Source: Deltaproteobacteria bacterium (GTDB taxonomy: Bacteria; Desulfobacterota; Binatia; DP-6). From it: a stretch of 64,000 nucleotides of DNA. Numbering within the stretch: position 1 is the stretch's first letter; every line of letters starts with the position of its first letter. The DNA is taken from positions 26,088 to 90,087 of the forward strand of contig VBKF01000110.1 of the NCBI GenBank assembly GCA_005888095.1, in the 5' to 3' direction. This document shows, in pieces, positions 1 through 7,885 of this stretch. The position numbers were made by a program, and so were the translations under genes. A model generated the notes under the pieces. The model was not told where the DNA came from. It worked only from the letters and a program-made list of their open reading frames with translations, and did no database searches.

Positions 1-444
1 CAGCTCGCGCGAGCTGCGCATGACCCGAATGCCTATGCCCCGTCCTCCGTTGTACGGCTTGATGATCACCGGCTGCTCCTGGACGAGCGACCGCAGCACG
101 GTGAGGTCCGCCGTCACCCACGACCGCGGGGTCGGAACGCCGGCAGCCTGCATGAGCTGGACGGCGACAATCTTGTTTTGAGCGGCGAGGCAGGCCGGGA
201 AGGGATTGAGCAGGCGGCCGCCATGCATGTGAATGATCTCTGCCAGGCTCAACCACAACGCGGCGTGCGACTTCAGGATGTAGAGATCGTGCGACACCAC
301 GATGCGATCCAGCGGTAAGACCAATTCCTCCCCGATGCCGATCTCGATATCGAGCCCTCGCTTCCGCAGAATGGCGAACGTCTCGACCAGAACGGGATTT
401 GGCGCGACGGGCGTCTGCAACGCCAGCATGAAATACAATCTCAT
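1..444 (-). CDS. RimK-like ATP-grasp ligase, N-terminal part (runs off the window)
   Basis: Reading the minus strand from an ATG at 444 gives 148 uninterrupted codons to the window edge, so the C-terminus is missing. The pre-ATP-grasp part carries N-P-F-P near residue 80 and a Q-N-K-I step near 90, followed by AGVPTPRSW near 101-109. This is the usual order in RimK and glutathione-synthetase-like ligases. The nucleotide-binding lysine and Gly-rich loop follow as IIKPYNGGRGIGI (residues 127-139). The family joins an amino acid or peptide to a carboxylate using ATP. The substrate cannot be told from this half. It stands alone, with a 166-bp non-coding gap before the next gene. Confidence 0.8.
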   Translation of the reverse strand, partial: MRLYFMLALQTPVAPNPVLVETFAILRKRGLDIEIGIGEELVLPLDRIVVSHDLYILKSHAALWLSLAEIIHMHGGRLLNPFPACLAAQNKIVAVQLMQAAGVPTPRSWVTADLTVLRSLVQEQPVIIKPYNGGRGIGIRVMRSSREL

Positions 445-610
445 CGCACACCGAGTCGGAAGCCGAGTTGCTCGAAGGCCCGGTTACAACGAGGTTAAGG
501 GCACATGAACCTGCGTCACAATCCGGTGAGGGCTGGAATCAAGGAGGGGAAATCACTGAGGAGAGCATCGGGATATCACCTGAGGACAACGGATCACCGG
601 CCGCGGGCGG

Positions 611-1645
611 CTACGCGACCAGCGGCTGTCCGCCCGCCGCGTCGAGGCCGAGCGCGCGCAGGAGGCGATCGCGCACCATGGCTGCCGCCCGGTCGTGCTC
701 GGCCGGATCGGGGCCGACGTGGATGCGGCCGCCGGCGATCATGTCGTGGCCGCCGGCGAGCTTGCTGCCCAGCACCTGCTGGAGGAGGTCGCCGGCGTTG
801 ACGTCGCGCTCGGTCGTCCGGATCGAGCAGTGGAGACAGCTCCCGAAGGTGCCGATCGCCGCCGCCCAGGTCACCTGGTCGAGCCGGAGGAGGAAGTCCG
901 CCACCTCCGCCACCATGTCGGGGTACCGCACGTCGCCGAGCAGCGACACCACGACGCTGTCGTAGAGGACGGCGCGGTCGATCGCCTCGCGAAAGACGCG
1001 GAAGTACTCGCGCGGCACGCGTGCGTTCTCGATCTTCGCGAGCCGGCGCTTGTTGGCGTGCGGGTAGAGGAAGTGGCTCGCCTCGATGTCGGCCGCCGTC
1101 GCCTCGCGTCCGAGGTCCTGCGTCTCGGCCGCGATGCCATAGAAGAGCGCGGTGCCGATCTTCGGCTCGATCGCGAGCTTCGACTCCCGCAGGTACTCGG
1201 TGAGGATCGTCGACGTCGCCCCGTACTGGTCGCGGAGGTCGAGGAACGGAACGCCGGGGTACGCGTCGTAGGCGGGATGATGGTCGATGACGGCGGTCGG
1301 GACGAGGGCTTCGGGGAGGGAGTTGTTCGGCCGGCCGGGCTGCGTGTCCACCAGGGCCACCTGGGTCTCGCCGCCGAAGTGGACCTCGCTCACCGGCACC
1401 AAGGTGATGTTGAGGTAGGTGAGCATGGCACGGTTCTCGGCGCGCCCCACGATGCCGCCGAGCGCGATGTGCGCTTCCTTCCGCAGCAGCTCGCCCACCA
1501 GGTACTTGAGCGCCGCGGCGCTCGCCAGCGCGTCGGGGTCGGGGTTGTCGTGCGGCAGGATGACGAGCGGCCCGGGACGATCGAGTACCTGGAGCAGGCT
1601 CGCCAGCGTTCCGCGATTGTTATTGTTGGGGCTATCGGTCGGCAT
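611..1645 (-). CDS. DHH/DHHA1 phosphoesterase (NrnA-like)
   Basis: A 344-residue protein. The first metal motif is HDNPDPDA (residues 32-39), the second aspartate lies in VALVDT (near 100), and the DHH triad is at 121-123 (VIDHHP). The C-terminal DHHA1 domain shows the GGH..AGG substrate-binding loop near residues 300-308. This fits the NrnA group, cytosolic enzymes that degrade nano-RNAs or dephosphorylate pAp. The length matches that family (about 310-350). The N-terminus has four Asn in a row, encoded by a short AT-rich stretch near 1620. It is not obviously in an operon. Another DHH activity such as cyclic-dinucleotide hydrolysis is possible, because family members overlap in motif content. 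Confidence 0.82.
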   Translation of the reverse strand: MPTDSPNNNNRGTLASLLQVLDRPGPLVILPHDNPDPDALASAAALKYLVGELLRKEAHIALGGIVGRAENRAMLTYLNITLVPVSEVHFGGETQVALVDTQPGRPNNSLPEALVPTAVIDHHPAYDAYPGVPFLDLRDQYGATSTILTEYLRESKLAIEPKIGTALFYGIAAETQDLGREATAADIEASHFLYPHANKRRLAKIENARVPREYFRVFREAIDRAVLYDSVVVSLLGDVRYPDMVAEVADFLLRLDQVTWAAAIGTFGSCLHCSIRTTERDVNAGDLLQQVLGSKLAGGHDMIAGGRIHVGPDPAEHDRAAAMVRDRLLRALGLDAAGGQPLVA

Positions 1646-1711
1646 GACGGTCGCGGCGCTCGAGTAAGCACGAAATTATGACACCGTTTCGTCGCCGCTG
1701 TCCACGCCGTC

Positions 1712-1945
1712 TTACGCGCTGCGGCACCGCGCGGCGCGCACCGCCGCGCCGGCCGCGCGGAGCCCGGCCAAGATCCCGTCTTCGTAATTGAATTCCGCGC
1801 TCTCGGCGAGCGGCACGAAGTCGTGCGGGTTGAGCAAGTCCTCCGCCGTGAGGTGCGAAACGAGGCGCCGGGCGAGCGCGAGCAGCTTGGCTTCTTGGTG
1901 CCCGATCATCTCGCCGAGGAGGCGCTCCACCTCGTCCCAGCTCAC
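1712..1945 (-). CDS. Small hypothetical protein, GTG start
   Basis: A 77-residue protein starting with GTG at 1945 (M-S-W-D-E-V-E-R). It is predicted to be mostly helical, with an amphipathic first half (LLGEMIGHQEAKLLALARRL) and a segment LLNPHDFVPLAESAEFNYEDG that looks like a folded core rather than random translation. Codon use is GC3-rich like the neighbours, which supports a real gene. The last 20 residues are Ala/Arg-rich. I do not recognise the family. It lies between the DHH gene (same strand, 66 bp downstream) and tldD (divergent, 75 bp away). It could be transcribed ahead of the DHH gene. Confidence 0.55.
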   Translation of the reverse strand: MSWDEVERLLGEMIGHQEAKLLALARRLVSHLTAEDLLNPHDFVPLAESAEFNYEDGILAGLRAAGAAVRAARCRSA

Positions 1946-2020
1946 GCGCGCATGCTAGACCACCGCCGGCGGCGCGCAAGCCGGTGGCCTGTCCCTCGAG
2001 GCTCTGGTACGGTGGCGCGG

Positions 2021-3460
2021 ATGGACGTCGCCGACCCCCGGCAGTTCTTCCTCGAGCGCTTCGGGCTCTCGGACCGGGCGCTCGAGCACGTGCTCGGCAC
2101 CGCCCTCGAGCGGCGGGCGGATCATGCCGAGTGCTACTTCGAGTTCCGCGTGAATCAGACCGCCTCGCTGGAGGACGGCGTCGTCAAAAAGGCCACCCGG
2201 AACGTCAGCCAGGGGGTCGGCGTCCGCGTGCTCGCGGGGACGCGCACCGGCTACGCGTATTCCGACGAGGTCTCGCTCGAGCGGCTCGAGATCGCCGCGC
2301 GCACGGCGCGCTTCATCGCGGACGAGCGCGCCGGCGACCGCGGGCTGCCGGCCCCGAGCGGTCCGCGGGCGCCGCACGACCTCTACGCGCTCAGCGAGCC
2401 GCCCATCGAGACCCCGGTGCCCGACCAGGTGGCGCTCCTCGCGCGGCTCGACGCCGTGGCACGCGCCGCGGACCCGGCGATCACCAACGTGCTCGCGGGC
2501 CTCGGCACCGAGCACCGCGTCGTGCTGGTCGTCAACTCCGCGGGGGTGTTCGTCGGCGACGTGCGGCCGCTCGTCCACCTGACGGTCACCTGCATCGCCG
2601 AGCGCGGACAGAATCGGCAGCAGGGTACCTACGGCGGCGGCGGGCGGCTCCCGTTCTCCGCGCTCACCGACGGCCGCGCCGAGCGCTTCGCGCGTGAGGC
2701 GGCGCGCCAGGCGCTCACCAACCTCGAGGCAATCGCCGCGCCGGCGGGCACGATGACCGTCGTCCTCGGCCCGGGCTGGCCCGGCATCCTGCTCCACGAG
2801 GCGGTCGGCCACGGGCTCGAAGGCGACTTCAACCGCAAGCGCGTCTCGGCCTTCACCGACCGGATCGGCACGCGCGTCGCGTCGGAGCTGTGCACCGTGA
2901 TCGACGACGGCACCATCCCCCTCCGGCGCGGCTCGCTCAACATCGACGACGAGGGCACACCCACGGGCCGCACCGTGCTGATCGAGAAGGGCATCCTGCG
3001 CGGCTACCTGCAGGACCGCCTGAACGCGTCGCTCATGGGCATGCCGCTCACCGGCAACGGCCGGCGCGAGAGCTACGCGCACGTGCCGATGCCGCGCATG
3101 ACGAACACCTTCATGCTGGCCGGCGAGGACGCGCCCGAGGACATCATCCGCTCGGTCGACCGGGGCCTGTACGCCGTCTCCTTCGGGGGTGGGCAGGTGG
3201 ACATCACGAGCGGCAAGTTCGTCTTCTCGGCGAGCGAGGCCTACGTCATCGAGGGCGGCAGGGTCGGACGGCCGGTGAAGGGCGCCACGCTCATCGGCAA
3301 CGGCCCCGACGTGCTGCAGCGCATCTCGCGCGTGGGCGCCGACCTCCAGCTCGACGAGGGCATCGGCACCTGCGGCAAGGACGGCCAGTCGGTGCCGGTC
3401 GGCGTCGGGCTGCCGACCGTGCGGATCGACGGGCTGACGGTCGGCGGCACGCAGGCGTAG
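2021..3460 (+). CDS. tldD: TldD-type metalloprotease subunit
   Basis: A 479-residue TldD/PmbA family protein. The start at ATG 2021 (M-D-V-A-D-P-R) fits family N-termini better than upstream in-frame codons. The zinc site is HEAVGH (H259, E260, H264, the HExxxH form of this family) in a GILLHEAVGHGLEGD context, and GNGRRESY and MPRMTNT are also conserved. TldD pairs with TldE to form a heterodimer that trims unfolded peptides, and in some bacteria it matures ribosomally made peptides or degrades antitoxins. The partner gene follows after 8 bp. It probably acts in the cytosol. There is no nearby precursor peptide or antitoxin except, speculatively, the small acidic protein at 4823-4996. Confidence 0.93.
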   Translation: MDVADPRQFFLERFGLSDRALEHVLGTALERRADHAECYFEFRVNQTASLEDGVVKKATRNVSQGVGVRVLAGTRTGYAYSDEVSLERLEIAARTARFIADERAGDRGLPAPSGPRAPHDLYALSEPPIETPVPDQVALLARLDAVARAADPAITNVLAGLGTEHRVVLVVNSAGVFVGDVRPLVHLTVTCIAERGQNRQQGTYGGGGRLPFSALTDGRAERFAREAARQALTNLEAIAAPAGTMTVVLGPGWPGILLHEAVGHGLEGDFNRKRVSAFTDRIGTRVASELCTVIDDGTIPLRRGSLNIDDEGTPTGRTVLIEKGILRGYLQDRLNASLMGMPLTGNGRRESYAHVPMPRMTNTFMLAGEDAPEDIIRSVDRGLYAVSFGGGQVDITSGKFVFSASEAYVIEGGRVGRPVKGATLIGNGPDVLQRISRVGADLQLDEGIGTCGKDGQSVPVGVGLPTVRIDGLTVGGTQA

Positions 3461-3468
3461 GAGTCCCG

Positions 3469-4812
3469 ATGGACCTCCGCGACCTCGCCGGCGACCTCGT
3501 GGCGCGGGCGTGCGCCGCCGGCGCGCGGGCCGCGGACGTGCTCGTCGGTGAGAGCGAGGGGCTCTCGGTCACGGTGCGCCTGGGCGAGACCGAGAAGCTC
3601 AAGCGCGCTCGCCAGCGCCGCGCGGGGCTGCGCGTCCTCGTCGGCAACTCGACCGCCATCGTCTCGACCGCGGACCTCTCGCCGCCCGCGCTCGACGCGC
3701 TCGTGCGCGATGCCTGCGCGCTCGCCCGCGCCACGGCGCCCGACCCGCATGCCGGGCTCCCCGATCCCGTCGACCTCGCGCGCGAGCAGCCCGACCTCGA
3801 CCTCTACGACCCGGCAATCGAAGGGCTGGAGCCCCCGGCGGCGCTCGCGCTCGCGCGAGAGGCGGAGGCCGCCGCGCTCGGTGTCGCTCCCGAGATCACC
3901 AACTCCGAGGGGGCGGAGTTCGGCGGCGAGGGAGGCCAGGTGGCCTACGCCTCGAGCCTCGGCTTCGCGGGCACCTACAGCGGCACGCACTGGGGTCTCA
4001 GCGTGTCGCCGGTTGCAACCCGTGACGGGACGATGCAGCGCGACTCCTGGTACACCGCGCACCGCAAGCTCGGGGCGCTCGACCCGCCCGCCGAGGTCGG
4101 CCGCGAGGCGGCGCGGCGCGCGGTGAGGCGGCTCGGTGCGCGCCGCGTACCGACCGGCGAGTACCCCGTCGTGTTCGACCCCCAGACGGCGGCGTCGCTG
4201 CTGCGCCACCTGGCGGGTGCGATTGCGGGTCCCGCCCTCTACCGGCGCGCGTCCTTCCTGCTCGGCCGGCTGGGCGAGCCGATCGCGTCGCCGCATGTGA
4301 CCGTCGAGGACGACCCGTTGCGCCCCGCGGCGCCGGGCTCGCGGCCGTTCGACGCCGAGGGCGTGGCGTCGCGGCGCCTCGTGGTCGTCGAGGCGGGCGT
4401 GCTGCAGAGCTACCTGCTCGACGCCTACTCGGCGCGCCGGCTGGGCCTCCGTCCGACGGGGCATGCCGCCCGCAGCTTCGGTGACGCGCCGGGCGCGGCG
4501 CCGACGAACTTCTTCCTGGCGCCCGGGCCGCACCCACCCGAGGCGATCATCGGGTCGATCGAGGCCGGCCTCTACGTGACGGAGCTGATCGGCTTCGGGG
4601 TGAATGGCGTGACCGGGGACTACTCGCGCGGCGCGGCGGGCCTGTGGATCGAGCGGGGAGAGCTTGCGTATCCGGTCGAGGAGATCACCATCGCGGGCAC
4701 TCTCCCCGCCATGTTCCGCGGCATCGAGATGGTGGGCAACGACCTCGTCTTCCGCAACGCGATTGCGGCTCCGACCCTCAAGATCGAGCGCATGACCGTC
4801 GCGGGAGCCTGA
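3469..4812 (+). CDS. pmbA: TldE/PmbA, catalytically inactive partner of TldD
   Basis: A 447-residue PmbA/TldE family protein starting at ATG 3469, eight bases after the tldD stop and almost certainly co-transcribed. It keeps the fold signatures (GLRVLVGNSTAIVSTADLS in the N-terminal part, FGVNGVTGDYSRGAAG and GTLPAMFRGIEMVGNDL near the C-terminus) but has no HExxxH. This is normal for the non-catalytic subunit that shapes the active-site channel of the TldD-TldE heterodimer. The length is typical (about 440-450). Nothing in the sequence indicates the substrate. Confidence 0.92.
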   Translation: MDLRDLAGDLVARACAAGARAADVLVGESEGLSVTVRLGETEKLKRARQRRAGLRVLVGNSTAIVSTADLSPPALDALVRDACALARATAPDPHAGLPDPVDLAREQPDLDLYDPAIEGLEPPAALALAREAEAAALGVAPEITNSEGAEFGGEGGQVAYASSLGFAGTYSGTHWGLSVSPVATRDGTMQRDSWYTAHRKLGALDPPAEVGREAARRAVRRLGARRVPTGEYPVVFDPQTAASLLRHLAGAIAGPALYRRASFLLGRLGEPIASPHVTVEDDPLRPAAPGSRPFDAEGVASRRLVVVEAGVLQSYLLDAYSARRLGLRPTGHAARSFGDAPGAAPTNFFLAPGPHPPEAIIGSIEAGLYVTELIGFGVNGVTGDYSRGAAGLWIERGELAYPVEEITIAGTLPAMFRGIEMVGNDLVFRNAIAAPTLKIERMTVAGA

Positions 4813-4822
4813 CGGGCGGCCT

Positions 4823-4996
4823 CTACTCTTCTTCCTCCTCCTCCTCGTCGTCGTCGAAGTCCTCGTCGTCTTCCTCGTCCTCGAACTCGCCCTCCTCGTC
4901 GAAGTCCTCGTCCTCTTCCTTCTTCTTTTCCTCGTCCTCTTCGCGCGCGCGCAGCAGATCACGGAGGAACGACGGTGCAGTCAGCCGTTGTGCCAT
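4823..4996 (-). CDS. 57-residue microprotein with an Asp/Glu tail
   Basis: The start is set at ATG 4996 because GAGGAGGGG, a strong ribosome binding site, lies just upstream. An ATG at 5038 would place that site inside the coding region. The product begins MAQRLTAPSFLRDLLRAR, a short basic amphipathic segment, and continues with 39 residues of which 32 are Asp or Glu, interrupted only by three Lys, three Phe and one Gly. The last seven residues are all Glu. Such tails are found in DNA-mimic, histone-chaperone-like or ion-binding proteins, but no family is recognised. It is convergent with pmbA, with a 10-bp gap. Confidence 0.6.
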   Translation of the reverse strand: MAQRLTAPSFLRDLLRAREEDEEKKKEEDEDFDEEGEFEDEEDDEDFDDDEEEEEEE

Positions 4997-5087
4997 GCTG
5001 AACCCCTCCTCAAGATGGATGCGCGTTGCCTTGATCATATTTGACGCGTCCTGTCTACGTCCGTGAGCCTGCCCGCACGTGGGGCGG

Positions 5088-6101
5088 TCAGGCGCTCTCG
5101 ACTTCGAAGCCGAGGGACTCGATCATGGCCACGGCGTCCTGGTGGGCCTGACCGGGCGTGGTGAGATAGCCGTCGACGAAGATCGAGTTGGCGGCCAGGA
5201 GCGCGAGCGGCTGTGCGTCTCCGAGCGAGCGCTCCCGGCCTCCCGCGGCGCGGATCTCGGCCCGGGGGTTGGTGAGCCGGAAGAGCGCGAGCGCGCGCAG
5301 GCAGTCGGCGGCGCCGAGCGCGGGGCGGCCGCCGAGGGGCGTGCCGGCGATCGGGTGGAGGAAGTTGACGGGCAGGGACTGGACGCCGAGCTCGCGCAGC
5401 GCCGCGGCGACGTCGACCAGGTCGTCGTGCGTCTCGCCCATGCCGACGATCACGCCCGAGCAGGCCGCAAGTCCGGCGCGCTTGGCGCGCTCGACCGTCG
5501 CGACACGGTCATCGTAGGTGTGCGTGCTGCAGATGGCGGGGTAGAAGCGCCGGCTCGTGTTGAGATTGTGGTTCACGAAGTCGACGCCGGCGGCGCGCAG
5601 CGCCTCGGCCTGGCCGTCGGCGAGGATGCCGAGCGAGACGCAGAGCTCGAGGGCAGGCAGCTCGGCACGGATGGCGCGGGCCGCACGCTCGAAGTGCACG
5701 AGGTCGGCGGCGCTCGGCCCGCGCGCGCTCACCACCATGCAGTAGCGCCCCGCGCCCCGCGCCACGGCCTGGCGTGCCGCCGCCACCAGCTCGGGAACGG
5801 GGCGCAGGCGGTAGCGGTCGATGTCGGCGGTCGACACCGCCGATTGCGAGCAGTAGCCACAGTCCTCCGGGCAGAGCCCGCTGCGCGCGTTCTTCAGCAC
5901 GCAGAGCTTGACGCGCCGGCCGAAGTGGCGCGCGCGCACGGCGAACGCGGCCGACAGCACCGCCGGGAGGTCGCCGTCGGGGCTGCGCAGGACGGCGAGC
6001 GCCTCGGTCCGCTCGAGCGGTCGGTCGTCGAGCGCGCGCTCGGCCGCCGCCCGGTAGGGCCCGGCCTGCACGAGCGCCGCGCGCGGGTCGAGGGCTGGCA
6101 T
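5088..6101 (-). CDS. bioB: Biotin synthase
   Basis: A 337-residue radical SAM enzyme that inserts sulfur into dethiobiotin, the last step of biotin synthesis. The SAM cluster motif is C77-x3-C81-x2-C84 (GLCPEDCGYC). Other family marks are YCMVVSARGPS, HNLNTSRRFYP, GVIVGMGET, LPVNFLHPIAGTPL, RAAGGRE near the C-terminus and ANSIFVDGYLTT. ATG 6101 (M-P-A-L-D-P-R) gives the usual family length. The open frame continues much further upstream without family similarity. It diverges from nadA, with a 114-bp shared promoter region. No other biotin genes are in the window. Confidence 0.95.
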   Translation of the reverse strand: MPALDPRAALVQAGPYRAAAERALDDRPLERTEALAVLRSPDGDLPAVLSAAFAVRARHFGRRVKLCVLKNARSGLCPEDCGYCSQSAVSTADIDRYRLRPVPELVAAARQAVARGAGRYCMVVSARGPSAADLVHFERAARAIRAELPALELCVSLGILADGQAEALRAAGVDFVNHNLNTSRRFYPAICSTHTYDDRVATVERAKRAGLAACSGVIVGMGETHDDLVDVAAALRELGVQSLPVNFLHPIAGTPLGGRPALGAADCLRALALFRLTNPRAEIRAAGGRERSLGDAQPLALLAANSIFVDGYLTTPGQAHQDAVAMIESLGFEVESA

Positions 6102-6181
6102 CGGCCCGCCCCTATCCCGCCCTCCGCTCCTTCGCAACCTCGGCGGCCAGCGCTTGACACGCCTCCGCGCCTCGGCGAGTA

Positions 6182-6198
6182 TGCGTAAGCAGTACGCA
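6182..6198 (+). promoter_or_regulatory. Candidate NrtR operator upstream of nadA
   Basis: A perfect inverted repeat TGCGTA-agcag-TACGCA lies 17 bp before the nadA start codon. It contains a GT-N7-AC core (GT at 6185-6186, AC at 6194-6195), which I recall as the conserved core of NrtR boxes. The second gene of the unit encodes an NrtR-like protein, so autoregulation of nadA-nrtR is the natural reading. The site is in the bioB-nadA divergent region and could also affect bioB. Confidence 0.6.
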
Positions 6199-6215
6199 AA
6201 CTCGCAGGAGACCCC

Positions 6216-7220
6216 ATGGACTCGCTCGCCGCCCCGACCGGTCCCGCTCTCGAGACGCTGCTCGCTCCCCTCGGCGACGTCACCTACACGGCCGACCGCT
6301 GCGCCGCGCTGGCGGACGTGATGGCCGAGATCCAGGCGCTCAAAGGCGAGCGCCATGCGGTGATCCTGGCCCACAACTACCAGCGGCCCGAGATCTTCGA
6401 GATCGCCGACTTCGTCGGGGACTCGCTCGAGCTGGCCCGCCGGGCGACGCGCGTGGAGGCCGAGACGATCGTCTTCTGCGGCGTGCACTTCATGGCCGAG
6501 ACCGCCAAGATCCTGAACCCGACGCGGCGGGTCCTGCTGCCCGATCTGCGTGCCGGCTGCTCGCTCGCCGACAGCGTCACGGCCGAGGACCTCGCCGAGC
6601 GCAAGGCCCGGCTCCGGGCGATCTACCCGGACCTGGCCGTCGTCGGCTACGTCAACACCACCGCCGACGTGAAGGCCGAGTGCGACGCCTGCTGCACCTC
6701 GTCCAACGCCGTGCGGGTGGTCGAGGGCTTGCCGAGCGAGCACATCCTGTTCGTGCCCGATCAGAACCTCGCCGCGTACGTCCAGTCGCAGACGCGGAAG
6801 TCGATCATCGCGTGGGACGGGAACTGCTACGTCCACCATCAGATCACGCCCGAGCAGATCAGCGCGGTGAAGGCAGCGCTGCCCCATGTGCAGGTGCTCG
6901 CGCATCCCGAGTGCCGCCGGGACGTTCTCGCACTCGCCGACGCCGTGCTCAGCACGAGCGGCATGGTCCGCTATGCGCGCGAGAGCGAGGCACGCGAGTT
7001 CCTCGTCGTCACCGAGTGTGGGCTCTCGGATCGTCTGCTGCTGGAGGTACCGGGCAAGAAGTTCTACAAGAGCTGCAAGCTCTGCCACTACATGAAGATG
7101 ATCACGCTCGAGGGAACGCGCGACGCGCTGCGGGATCTCGAGCCCGAGATCGTGCTCGCCGAGGACGTGCGGGTGCGGGCGGCGCGGGCGCTCGAGCGGA
7201 TGTTCGAGCTCGGCGGATGA
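6216..7220 (+). CDS. nadA: Quinolinate synthase A
   Basis: A 334-residue enzyme of de novo NAD synthesis. It condenses iminoaspartate with dihydroxyacetone phosphate to make quinolinate, using a [4Fe-4S] cluster. Conserved elements visible are ILAHNYQRPEI, the cluster cysteine C88 in VFCGVHFMAETAK, a second in CDACCTSSNAV and the third in SCKLCHYMKM, plus HPEC and STSGM. AGGAG lies just before ATG 6216. The stop overlaps the start of the next gene (ATGA at 7217-7220), so the two are translationally coupled. No nadB or nadC is present in the window. Confidence 0.96.
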   Translation: MDSLAAPTGPALETLLAPLGDVTYTADRCAALADVMAEIQALKGERHAVILAHNYQRPEIFEIADFVGDSLELARRATRVEAETIVFCGVHFMAETAKILNPTRRVLLPDLRAGCSLADSVTAEDLAERKARLRAIYPDLAVVGYVNTTADVKAECDACCTSSNAVRVVEGLPSEHILFVPDQNLAAYVQSQTRKSIIAWDGNCYVHHQITPEQISAVKAALPHVQVLAHPECRRDVLALADAVLSTSGMVRYARESEAREFLVVTECGLSDRLLLEVPGKKFYKSCKLCHYMKMITLEGTRDALRDLEPEIVLAEDVRVRAARALERMFELGG

Positions 7221-7885
7221 CCGCGCTGCCGGCGTCGGCCGCCGCGCCGGTCGTCGCGGTCGATGTCGCGGTCTTCACGGTCCTCGACGGCGCGCTCCAC
7301 GTGCTCCTCGTCAAGCTCCGCCACGGCCCCTTCGCGGGCCGCTGGGCTCTGCCCGGCGGGCGCGTCCGGGTGGACGAGTCGCTCGACGCCGCGGCCGGCC
7401 GTGAGCTCGCGGCCCAGACCGGCATCCGCGACATCTATCTCGAGCAGCTCTATACCTTCGGAAGCCCCGGGCGGGATCCCGCCGGACGCGTCGTGTCGGT
7501 GGCCTACGTGGCGCTCATCGCGCACGGCGGCCGCTTCCCGCCGCGGCCGGCGGGCGAGAAGTACGCGGCGGCTGCCTGGCGGCCGGTCCGCGGGCTGCCG
7601 CCGCTCGCCTACGACCATGCCGCCGTCGTCGCCACGGCGGCCGGCCGGCTGCGCGCCAAGCTCGAGTACACCAACCTGGTCTACACGCTCCTGCCGCGCC
7701 AGTTCACGCTGGGCGAGCTGCAGGAGATGTACGAGACGATCCTCGGGAAGGCGCTGGACCGCCGGAACTTCCGGAAGAGGATCCTCGCGCTCCGACTCCT
7801 GCGTCCCGTGGGCCGCGTCCGGCGGGGGCCGCACCGCCCGGCGGCGCTGTATGCGTTTCGCCACCGGCGGCCGATGATTCTATGA
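7217..7885 (+). CDS. nrtR: NrtR-like Nudix-related transcriptional regulator of NAD metabolism
   Basis: A 222-residue protein with an N-terminal Nudix fold and a C-terminal winged helix. The Nudix box GRVRVDE-x7-REL..QTGI (residues 48-70) has Ala66 and Gln67 where catalytic enzymes have two metal-binding Glu, so hydrolase activity is probably lost. The C-terminal part (from about residue 140: FTLGELQEMYETILG, LDRRNFRKRIL, GPHRPAALYAF) matches the DNA-binding domain of NrtR repressors, which sense ADP-ribose or related NAD metabolites. It overlaps nadA by ATGA, and a palindromic site is found upstream of nadA. Annotation as a plain Nudix hydrolase would miss the regulator role. The call rests on domain resemblance plus gene context. 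Confidence 0.82.
   Translation: MTALPASAAAPVVAVDVAVFTVLDGALHVLLVKLRHGPFAGRWALPGGRVRVDESLDAAAGRELAAQTGIRDIYLEQLYTFGSPGRDPAGRVVSVAYVALIAHGGRFPPRPAGEKYAAAAWRPVRGLPPLAYDHAAVVATAAGRLRAKLEYTNLVYTLLPRQFTLGELQEMYETILGKALDRRNFRKRILALRLLRPVGRVRRGPHRPAALYAFRHRRPMIL

Noticed and set aside
505..600. HNPVRAG motif reminiscent of REP-associated transposases in the gap after the ATP-grasp gene.
   Set aside because: Only about seven residues match. There is no catalytic Tyr or HUH motif and the gap is too short; probably chance.
6107..7088. Upstream extension of the bioB frame across nadA.
   Set aside because: It has no biotin synthase similarity, overlaps nadA completely on the other strand and would more than double the normal length.
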